DNA of 64,000 bases from Kitasatospora fiedleri (GTDB lineage Bacteria > Actinomycetota > Actinomycetes > Streptomycetales > Streptomycetaceae), in contig NZ_OX419519.1 of NCBI RefSeq assembly GCF_948472415.1, forward strand, positions 682,001 through 746,000, read 5' to 3'. The notes under the pieces are model-generated. The model did no database searches, had not been told where the DNA came from, and worked only from the letters and a program-made list of their open reading frames with translations. The position numbers and the translations under genes are program-made. Positions 50,203 to 56,849 of the stretch are shown here, one piece after another (position 1 is the first letter of the stretch; the number at the start of each line of letters is the position of its first letter).

Positions 50203-50975
50203 CCGGCAGCACCATGGGAAACACCGAGAACACCGAGAACACCGAGAACGTGGAGAGCAGCTGGAGCGTGGGGAGCCCGGGGCGCGCGGAGACCGTGGAG
50301 TTCGACGTCCCGCCCGACTTCGTGCCGTTCGAGCCCGCCGACGACGTGGACGACGCCTACGAGCTGGTCCTGGCCCGTCTCGGGTCCGCCGCCGAGGGCC
50401 TTCCCCCGGCCCGGCGGCAGGCGCTCACCGAGCTGTACGCGGCCGGGTCCGCCGCGCTGGCCGACGCGGGCGCGATCTGGTCCGGCACCTGCGTCGGCAC
50501 GATCGGCGACCGGCTGTCGACGGCGACGCTCACCGTCACCGCGCTGGACACCGAGGACGACACCCCGCAGGCCACCGTCGCCGCCGGGCTCGTCGAGGTC
50601 CTCGCCCCGCCGGCCGCCCTGCGGGCGGCGCGCCCGCTGCTGGTGCGCCGGTTCGACGCCCCCGCCGGACCGGCCGTGATCACCCTCGAACAGCAGCCGG
50701 GCTGGCAGCTCGGCGCCGGGGGGAGCGTCCCGCTGCTCTCCGCCAAGGCGTACCTCCCGATGCCGCCCGCCCTCCGGGGTGTGCTGCTGCTCGAACTCGG
50801 CACCCCGGACGTCGACAACTGGCCCGAGGTCTACGCCCCGCTGCTGGTCCGGATCGTCCGCAGCGTCCGCTTCCGGCTGCCGCCGGCCGACCCGCCCTCC
50901 CCTCCCCCGCCCGCGCCCGCCACCGGCGCGGGCACCGCCGCCCGGCACGACCCGTTCGGCACCCGGCTGAACTGA
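50199..50975 (+). CDS. Hypothetical protein of the WXG operon
   Basis: 258 residues with a TTG start at 50199 (GAGGACG upstream, 4-nt overlap); an ATG at 50214 is an alternative but has no ribosome-binding site at a good distance. The N-terminus has three TEN repeats. The body is an alpha/beta domain with GPAVITLEQQPGWQLGAGG, KAYLPMPPALRGVLLLELGTPD and a final LLVRIVRSVRFRLP. I do not recognise a catalytic site. In actinomycetes such proteins are often found next to WXG100 genes and may act as chaperone or immunity-like partners (inference only). Confidence 0.7.
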   Translation: MTGSTMGNTENTENTENVESSWSVGSPGRAETVEFDVPPDFVPFEPADDVDDAYELVLARLGSAAEGLPPARRQALTELYAAGSAALADAGAIWSGTCVGTIGDRLSTATLTVTALDTEDDTPQATVAAGLVEVLAPPAALRAARPLLVRRFDAPAGPAVITLEQQPGWQLGAGGSVPLLSAKAYLPMPPALRGVLLLELGTPDVDNWPEVYAPLLVRIVRSVRFRLPPADPPSPPPPAPATGAGTAARHDPFGTRLN

Positions 50976-51100
50976 CCGCCCCCGCCGGGTCGCCGGGGCC
51001 GGTCGGAGGCCGGGGGTGTGGGGTGCGGCGGCCCGGGTAGACGGGGGCCCGCACCGGAACGGTTCCGGGCGGGGGGACGGATCGCGAGGAGGCGAAGGGC

Positions 51101-51787
51101 ATGGCAGCGGACGTCGCGGCCGCGCTGTTCGACGTGGACGGCACGCTGGTGGACACCACCTACCTGCACACCCTCGCCTGGTGGCAGGCGCTGGCGCAGT
51201 TCGGCCACGAGGTGGACGCGGCCCCGATCCACCGGGCCATCGGCATGGGCAGCGACCAGCTGCTCGACCACCTGCTCGGGGACGACCGGGACCGGTCGGA
51301 GGACGAGGCGATCGGCGCCGCGCACCTCGCGCTGTACGCCCAGCACTGGCCCGGCCTGCGGGCCTTCCCGGGGGCGGCGGAGCTGCTCCGGGAGTGCGCC
51401 GGGCGCGGGTGGCGGGTGGTGCTGTCGACCTCCGCGTCGGGCCGGGAACTGGACGTGCTGCGGAAGGTGCTGGCCGCCGACGACGCGGTGCACGCGGTGA
51501 CCGACGCGGACGCGGTGGCCGCCTCGAAACCGGCCCCGGACCTGGTGCGGGCCGCACTGGAACAGGTCGGCGCCCGGGCGGACCGCTCGGTGTTCGTCGG
51601 CGACAGCGTGTGGGACGTCGAGGCGGCGAACCGGGCCGGGACCCCGTGCCTCGGGGTGGAGACCGGCGGTCTCGCCGCCGCGGAACTGCGCGACGCGGGC
51701 GCCCTGGAGGTGCACGCCTCGGTGGGCGCACTGCTGGCCGGCCTGGACGACAGCGCGCTGGCCCGCCCCCGGACCGGTGAACGGTGA
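51101..51787 (+). CDS. HAD-superfamily phosphatase (phosphoglycolate-phosphatase-like)
   Basis: A 228-residue HAD hydrolase with all four motifs: DVDGTLVDT (nucleophile Asp and acid/base Asp), STSAS (motif II Ser/Thr), the Lys of ASKPAPD (motif III), and GDSVWDVEAA (motif IV). An alpha-helical cap sits between motifs I and II. It probably dephosphorylates a small metabolite. The GAGGAGG just upstream supports ATG 51101. Frame intact. Starts a run of + strand genes, separated from the WXG operon by 125 nt. Confidence 0.92.
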   Translation: MAADVAAALFDVDGTLVDTTYLHTLAWWQALAQFGHEVDAAPIHRAIGMGSDQLLDHLLGDDRDRSEDEAIGAAHLALYAQHWPGLRAFPGAAELLRECAGRGWRVVLSTSASGRELDVLRKVLAADDAVHAVTDADAVAASKPAPDLVRAALEQVGARADRSVFVGDSVWDVEAANRAGTPCLGVETGGLAAAELRDAGALEVHASVGALLAGLDDSALARPRTGER

Positions 51788-51948
51788 CCGCGGTGCGCAC
51801 GACGCCCGGACGGGCCCCGCGGCTCGGCCCGCTGCTGACCCGGTTCCGCTACCGCACCAGGGCGGCGGCCTGGGCCTCGCTGTCCGCCGTGTGCACGCGG
51901 CTGGGCGCGGGCGCGGGGGCCGCCACCGGCGGGCGCCGGGACGGCTGA
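51784..51948 (+). CDS. Possible small basic protein
   Basis: A 54-codon frame from GTG 51784 overlapping the phosphatase stop by 4 nt (GTGA). The peptide is Arg/Ala-rich (TRFRYRTRAAAWASLSAVCTRLG) with no family I can name. Coupling supports it; composition and length do not. Confidence 0.3.
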   Translation: MTAVRTTPGRAPRLGPLLTRFRYRTRAAAWASLSAVCTRLGAGAGAATGGRRDG

Positions 51949-52071
51949 CGAACGGCGGCGGGCCCGCCGGCCGCCCTGGCCCCCCTGGCCCGCCTCCCCC
52001 TGGCCTGCCGCCCGCCCCCGCCGCGCCCGGTGCGCCGTTTCGCTCCGGACGGCGGTGGACAGACGCGCCGC

Positions 52072-52920
52072 ATGAACGCCTCCCCCGCCCCCACCGCTCC
52101 CGGGCCCGCCGGTCCGGCCGTCCGGCGGCGGCGCTACCTGCTGTGCCCGCCCGAGCACTTCGCGGTGGAGTACGCGATCAACCCGTGGATGGACCCGGCC
52201 CGTCCGGTGGACCGGGCGGCGGCGCTGCGGCAGTGGCGGGGGCTGGCGTCGGTGCTGCGCTCCCTCGGCCACCGGGTCGACCTGCTGGCGCCGGAGCCGG
52301 GCCTGCCCGACATGGTGTTCACCGCGAACGGGGCGACGGTGGTGGACGGCCGGGTGCTGGTCGCGCGGTTCCGGCACCGGGAGCGCGCGGGCGAATCGGC
52401 GGCGCACCGGCGCTGGTTCGCCGCCGCGCGGTTCCCGCAGGTCCGGACGGCCGTCGAGGTGAACGAGGGCGAGGGCGACCTGCTGGCCGCCGGGCCGCGC
52501 ATCCTCGCCGCCAGCGGCTTCCGCACCACCACGGCCGCCCACCGGGAGGCCGAGCGAGTGTTCGGCCTCCCGGTGGTCTCGCTGCGGCTGACCGATCCGC
52601 ACTACTACCACCTGGACACCGCGCTGGCCGTCCTGGACGACTCCCGGGTGATGTACTACCCGGACGCGTTCGCCCCGGAGACCCGCCGCCTGCTGCGCCG
52701 CCTCTACCCGGACGCGATCCTGGCCGACGCGTCGGACGCCGCCGCGTTCGGCCTGAACGCCATCAGCGACGGCCGCCACGTGGTGCTGCCGGACGGGGCC
52801 CGGGGCCTGGCCGAGCAGCTGCGGGCGGCGGGGTTCGTCCCGGTGCCGGTCGACCTGCCGGAGCTGCGGAAGGCCGGCGGCGGGCCCAAGTGCTGTGTCC
52901 TGGAACTGCGTCCGGAATGA
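52072..52920 (+). CDS. DDAH-family (dimethylarginine dimethylaminohydrolase/amidinotransferase-fold) enzyme
   Basis: About 282 residues of the pentein (guanidino-group-modifying) superfamily. Substrate/active-site elements visible are PDMVFTANGATVV near residue 80, NEGEGDLLA, the catalytic His in YYHLDTAL and the near-terminal catalytic Cys in GGGPKCCVLELR. Enzymes of this fold hydrolyse or transfer the guanidine group of arginine derivatives, for example methylarginine to citrulline. I take ATG 52072 as start; an upstream in-frame ATG at 52030 is less likely. The stop overlaps the next gene (ATGA), so it is coupled to the di-iron enzyme that follows. Confidence 0.85.
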   Translation: MNASPAPTAPGPAGPAVRRRRYLLCPPEHFAVEYAINPWMDPARPVDRAAALRQWRGLASVLRSLGHRVDLLAPEPGLPDMVFTANGATVVDGRVLVARFRHRERAGESAAHRRWFAAARFPQVRTAVEVNEGEGDLLAAGPRILAASGFRTTTAAHREAERVFGLPVVSLRLTDPHYYHLDTALAVLDDSRVMYYPDAFAPETRRLLRRLYPDAILADASDAAAFGLNAISDGRHVVLPDGARGLAEQLRAAGFVPVPVDLPELRKAGGGPKCCVLELRPE

Positions 52921-54071
52921 GGTGCACTCCCGTGCCGACCGATGCCCGTACGACCGCCACCGCCACCGACCCCGCCACCGATCCCGTCCTCCCCGGCGCC
53001 CGCGGCCCGCTCTCGGCCGCCGTCCTCGCCGCGCTGCGCCGCCCCGCGCCCACCGACCTGACGCCGCTGCCGGTGCCGACCGACCTTCCGACGGGCCCCG
53101 GGGACGCGGAGGGCCCCTGGGACACGGACTCCTGGGGCGAGGACGTCCAACTCGCCCTGTACGTCTGCTACGAGCTGCACTACCGCGGCTTCGCGGACGT
53201 CGATCCGGCCTGGGAGTGGTCGCCGCCGCTGCTCGCGCTGCGCGGGCGGCTGGAGCGGGCGTTCCTGGAGGCGCTGCGCCGGGAGGTGGGCGAGCCGCCG
53301 CCGCTGGCGGACGTGCTGGCCGGGCTGCTGGTCGAACCCCCGGACGGTGACGGGCCCTCGTACCACCTGCTGTCGGCGGGCACCCGGCAGCAGGCCCGCG
53401 AGTACCTGGCACACCGCTCGCTGTACCACCTGAAGGAGGCCGACCCGCAGATGTGGGCGGTGCCCCGGCTGCCGAACCCGGCGAAGGCGGCCCTGGTCGC
53501 GGTGCAGTACGACGAGTATGGGGCGGGGCGACCGGAGCGGGCGCACGCCGAGCTGTTCGCCGGGATGATGGCGGACTTCGGCCTCGACCCGACCTACGGC
53601 GCGTACCTGGACGCGGTGCCCGCGCCCGCGCTGGCCGTCGTCAACACGATGTCGCTGTTCGGCCTGCACCGGTCCCTCCGGGCCGCGCTGGTCGGGCAGT
53701 TCGCGGCCGTGGAGATCACCTCCCCGCCGGGCGCGGCCCGGCTCGCCGAGGCATTCGAGCGCCTCGGCGCCACCCCGCGCGGGACGCTCTTCTACCGGGA
53801 GCACGTCCTCGCCGACGCCGTCCACGAGCAGTTGGTCCGGCACACCGTGATCGAGCCGCTGCTCACCCTGCCCGACTGCCCCGCACAGGAGATCGCCTTC
53901 GGCGCGCTGGCCTACGCCCGGGCCGAGGACCGGCTCGCCGACCACCTGACGGCCGCCTGGCGCTCCGGCCCCGAGCCCGGCACCGGCACCGGCTCCTCGC
54001 TGCGCGTCCCCCTGCCCGAACCCGCGCCCGAGCCCCGCCCGGACCCGCAGGCGGCGGGAACCCGTCGATGA
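52917..54071 (+). CDS. Haem-oxygenase-like di-iron enzyme (iron-containing redox enzyme family)
   Basis: 384 residues. After a disordered N-terminus, the helical domain has ELHYRGF near residue 90, the NTMSLFGLHR helix, and EHVLADAVH, whose H-x3-D-x2-H spacing equals the third ligand helix of haem-oxygenase-like di-iron oxidases/oxygenases (HDOs such as BesC). HDOs use O2 for N-hydroxylation, C-C fragmentation or decarboxylation, so an oxidative step on an amino acid or amine is plausible. Long Pro/Glu C-terminal tail. Overlaps the DDAH gene by 4 nt upstream and the next frame by 4 nt downstream. Substrate unknown. Confidence 0.83.
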   Translation: MRCTPVPTDARTTATATDPATDPVLPGARGPLSAAVLAALRRPAPTDLTPLPVPTDLPTGPGDAEGPWDTDSWGEDVQLALYVCYELHYRGFADVDPAWEWSPPLLALRGRLERAFLEALRREVGEPPPLADVLAGLLVEPPDGDGPSYHLLSAGTRQQAREYLAHRSLYHLKEADPQMWAVPRLPNPAKAALVAVQYDEYGAGRPERAHAELFAGMMADFGLDPTYGAYLDAVPAPALAVVNTMSLFGLHRSLRAALVGQFAAVEITSPPGAARLAEAFERLGATPRGTLFYREHVLADAVHEQLVRHTVIEPLLTLPDCPAQEIAFGALAYARAEDRLADHLTAAWRSGPEPGTGTGSSLRVPLPEPAPEPRPDPQAAGTRR

Positions 54072-54346
54072 CCGCGCCCACCGAAGCGCCGAGCCGGACG
54101 CCGGAGGGCTTCGAGGCGTTCCCGCACCCGCTCGACCGGTCCGGGTACGTGGTCACCGCCGGGACCGACGGCGCCCGGGCTGGCGGCCCGGCCGGTCCCG
54201 GCTCCCCCTGCTCGCCCCACCCGCCGCGCTTCGCCGTACACCCGCTGGCGCCGGACGACGCGGGAACGGCCCCGGCCGCCACCGCACCCGCCACCGCCCC
54301 GACCCTCCGCGGCGTGGCCGATCCCGTCCCGGGGCACCCGGCGTGA
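54068..54346 (+). CDS. Hypothetical small protein
   Basis: 92 codons from ATG 54068 (ATGA overlap with the HDO gene) to a TGA overlapped by the next GTG. The first 40 residues (EGFEAFPHPLDRSGYVVTAGTDG) look like a folded segment; the rest is Pro/Ala-rich. No family recognised. Start/stop coupling on both sides supports translation. Confidence 0.55.
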   Translation: MTAPTEAPSRTPEGFEAFPHPLDRSGYVVTAGTDGARAGGPAGPGSPCSPHPPRFAVHPLAPDDAGTAPAATAPATAPTLRGVADPVPGHPA

Positions 54347-55494
54347 GCGCCGCACCGGCCGACCCCCGGCCGCCGCTGCTGCGCTTCGGCGTCGAGGAGG
54401 AGTTCCTGCTGGTCGGCCCGGGCAGCCGGGTGACCGTGCCCGCCGCCGAGGCGGTGGTCGCGGACGCCGCCCGCGCCCTAGGGTCGCGCGCCCAGCACGA
54501 GTTCCTGGCCACCCAGGTGGAGGGCTGCACCCGCCCGGTCCGCACCGCCGCCGAGCTGCGCGCCGAACTGGCCGACACCCGGGGCGTGTTGCTGTCCGCC
54601 GCCGACCGGGCCGGCTGCCGACTCGCCGCCACCGGCACCGCCGTGCTGCCCAGCCGCCACCCGCTGCCCGTCACCCCGCTGCCCCGCTACCTGCGGCTGG
54701 CCGACCGGATCGACGGCGTCGCCGACCAGATCGGCGCCGAACTGTGCGGCTGCCACGTCCACCTGGGCGACCTGACGCTCCGTCAGGCGCTTTTCCTGAA
54801 CGCCAGGTTGCGCGGCTGGCTGCCGATGTTCCAGGCGTTCTGCGCCAACTCCCCGTTCTGCGAGGGGATCGACCGGGGCACCGCCGCCCTCCGGCCCGAA
54901 CGGCACGCCAGTTGGCCGACCGTCGGCCCGGCGCCCGTCCTGGACGAACCCGGTTACCGCACCGCCCTGGACCGGCTGATCGCGGACGGAGTGATCCTCG
55001 ACCGCCGGATGCTGTACTGGTACGCGCGGCCGTCCGAGCACCTGCCCACCCTGGAGGTGCGGATCGCCGACAGCAACGCCGACCTGGACACCGTCCTGCT
55101 GCTCGCCGTCCTGCTGCGCGCCCTCGCCCACACCCTGCTGGACCCGCGGACCAGGGTCCGGCCGCTGCCCGACGGCCCGCTGCGGTCGGCCCACCGCCGC
55201 GCCGCGGCCGACGCCCTCGACGCCCGGCTGCCCGACCCGCGCACCGGCGCGCTCCGGCCCGCCCGCCAACTCCTGGCCGCGCTGGTCGAGTTCACCACTC
55301 CCGCGCTGCTGCGCACGGACGACCTCGGGCTCGCCCGGCAGCTGACCGCCCGGCTGCTGGCCACCGGCTGCGGCGCCGACCGGCAGCGCGCCGCCCTCGC
55401 CCGGCACGGCCGTCTCACCGCCGTCATCGACGACCTCGCCCGGCGCACCGCCGCCACCGCCGCGACCAGCAGCACCGCCGCCGTCCCGCACTGA
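54343..55494 (+). CDS. Carboxylate-amine ligase (GCS2/YbdK family)
   Basis: 383 residues of the glutamate-cysteine-ligase 2 family. FGVEEEFLLVG at the N-terminus carries the acidic metal-binding Glu cluster, LPSRHP and CGCHVHLGD give further active-site residues, and RPSEHLPTLEVRIADSNADLD lies near the C-terminal third. Such enzymes join a carboxylate to an amine using ATP, like gamma-glutamylcysteine synthesis (EgtA/YbdK). GTG start at 54343 overlaps the preceding stop (GTGA). Intact, in the same coupled run as the DDAH and HDO genes. Confidence 0.9.
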   Translation: MSAAPADPRPPLLRFGVEEEFLLVGPGSRVTVPAAEAVVADAARALGSRAQHEFLATQVEGCTRPVRTAAELRAELADTRGVLLSAADRAGCRLAATGTAVLPSRHPLPVTPLPRYLRLADRIDGVADQIGAELCGCHVHLGDLTLRQALFLNARLRGWLPMFQAFCANSPFCEGIDRGTAALRPERHASWPTVGPAPVLDEPGYRTALDRLIADGVILDRRMLYWYARPSEHLPTLEVRIADSNADLDTVLLLAVLLRALAHTLLDPRTRVRPLPDGPLRSAHRRAAADALDARLPDPRTGALRPARQLLAALVEFTTPALLRTDDLGLARQLTARLLATGCGADRQRAALARHGRLTAVIDDLARRTAATAATSSTAAVPH

Positions 55495-55583
55495 ACCGCA
55501 GCCCCGCACCGAACCGCCCCGCCCCGTCCCCGAGGTGTCGCCCCCGAGGTGTCGCCCCCGGCCGGTCGGGCATACGCGGACGC

Positions 55584-56234
55584 ATGCTGCTGCTACGACC
55601 GCCCGGCGTGTACCCCGCCCAGGGGGACACCGTCCTGCTGCTGGACGTGCTCGGCCGGGAACCGCTGCGGCCCGGCGCCCGGTGCCTGGACATCGGCACC
55701 GGCTCCGGCGCGCTCGCCCTGGCCGCCGCCCGGCGCGGCTGCCGGGTGACCGCCGTGGACCTGTCGCGGCTCTCGCTCGCCACCGCCTGGCTCAACGCCC
55801 ACCTGCACGGCCTCCCGCTGCGCGTGCGGCACCGCGACCTCACCGCGCCCGCCCCGGGCGACCGGTACGACCTGGTGCTGAGCAACCCCCCGTACGTGCC
55901 CGCACCCCGTCCGGGACCGCCGCCGCCCGGACCCGCCCGGGCGTGGGACGCCGGGCCGGACGGGCGCCTGCTGCTGGACCGGCTGTGCCGCCGGGTGCCC
56001 GCGCTGCTCGCCCCGGGCGGGGTGCTGCTGCTCGTGCAGTCCTCGCTGGCCCGGCCCGAAGCCACGGTGCGGCAGTTGCGCGCCGCCGGGCTGCGGACCA
56101 CGGTCGCCGCCCGGCGGCGGCAGGAGTTCGGCCCGGTGATGACGGCCCGCGCGCCGTGGTTCGAACAGATCGGGCTGATCGAACCCGGCGTCCGCACCGA
56201 GGAGTTGGTGGTGATCCGCGGTGTCCGCGACTGA
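55584..56234 (+). CDS. SAM-dependent methyltransferase, HemK2/MTQ2-like (NPPY)
   Basis: 216 residues, class I methyltransferase. Motif I is CLDIGTGSGALALAAA, motif II region VTAVDLS, and motif IV LSNPPYVPAP, the NPPY used by N-methyltransferases acting on Gln or adenine. MTQ2-type enzymes methylate a release-factor glutamine, but the bacterial paralogues are of unknown target. It follows the ligase gene after 89 nt, which contains a short GAGGTGTCGCCCCC duplication. The end overlaps the probable CDGSH gene start. Confidence 0.87.
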   Translation: MLLLRPPGVYPAQGDTVLLLDVLGREPLRPGARCLDIGTGSGALALAAARRGCRVTAVDLSRLSLATAWLNAHLHGLPLRVRHRDLTAPAPGDRYDLVLSNPPYVPAPRPGPPPPGPARAWDAGPDGRLLLDRLCRRVPALLAPGGVLLLVQSSLARPEATVRQLRAAGLRTTVAARRRQEFGPVMTARAPWFEQIGLIEPGVRTEELVVIRGVRD

Positions 56235-56485
56235 ACCGTCCCCGCCGCCGGACCGCCCCCGCCCCCGCCCCGGGTCCGGCTGACCGAACGCGGCCCGCTG
56301 CTGATCGACGGCCCGGTGGAACTGCTCCTGCCGGACGGCACCGTCCTGCCCTGCGACCGCCCGGTCGTCGCGGTCTGCACCTGCCGCCGCAGCCGCCGCT
56401 ACCCGCTGTGCGACACCAGTCACCGCCGCCGCGGCCGCGGCGCGGCTCCGTTTCCCCCCGACGGCCCGGGCAGACGCCCGGATGA
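56221..56485 (+). CDS. CDGSH iron-sulfur protein (frameshifted; ends approximate)
   Basis: The core reads VVAVCTCRRSRRYPLCDTSH: the C-x-C-x2-S-x3-P-x-C-D-x-S-H ligand set of a [2Fe-2S] CDGSH domain, with Gly replaced by Thr. Upstream residues RVRLTERGPLLIDGPVELLLPDG fit the family but no start occurs in that frame. A GTG at 56221, overlapping the methyltransferase end, is one frame off, so a base is probably missing in the C-run near 56265. The C-terminal end is likewise uncertain, with a TGA at 56483-56485 reached after one more shift. CDGSH proteins carry redox-active clusters, fitting the nearby di-iron enzyme. Confidence 0.68.
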
Positions 56486-56532
56486 ACACCGCACGTGGAC
56501 GTACGACGCAAGCGCAGGAGGAGGTGGACGCC

Positions 56533-56763
56533 GTGGAGCGACTCAGCGTTCCGGTGATTTGCGGACTGTCCGGCGGCCTGGCGATTCCGGCCCTCCAGGT
56601 GGTCGAACTACTGCGGGCGCTGCCCGAGGAGTGGGAGGAGTGGGCCGCCCACGAGGACAGCCGGCTCGACCCGGCGACCACCGGCGCCCTCGCCGACCTG
56701 GTCCGCCAGCTCGCCGACCAGATCGACCTCGCCTGCATCGAGATCGCCAGCGACGAGGAGTGA
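56533..56763 (+). CDS. DUF6213-like small protein
   Basis: 76 residues from GTG 56533, which has AGGAGGAGG at a proper distance; an ATG at 56482 would add 17 residues. Pattern VERLSVPVICGLSGGLAIPALQVVELLRALPEEWEEWA resembles the actinobacterial DUF6213 family as far as I recognise it. Acidic and small, function unknown. Last gene of the + strand run, followed by a strong palindromic terminator. Confidence 0.72.
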   Translation: MERLSVPVICGLSGGLAIPALQVVELLRALPEEWEEWAAHEDSRLDPATTGALADLVRQLADQIDLACIEIASDEE

Positions 56764-56772
56764 CCCCGGAAC

Positions 56773-56804
56773 GTGTACGCCGCAGGTGTACCTGCGGCGT
56801 ACAC
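56773..56804. terminator. Bidirectional palindromic terminator
   Basis: A perfect 14-bp stem (GTGTACGCCGCAGG / CCTGCGGCGTACAC) with a TGTA loop between converging genes. Two further direct copies of GTACACCCCTGC follow at 56799-56822. Confidence 0.85.
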
Positions 56805-56849
56805 CCCTGCGTACACCCCTGCCCGGTGCCCCGGACCGTACCCGGGGGT

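Noticed and set aside
51777..54071. A 764-codon fused protein covering the phosphatase end, DDAH region and HDO enzyme
   Set aside because: Only its last 384 codons (from ATG 52917) look like a protein; the earlier part is an out-of-frame reading of the DDAH gene.
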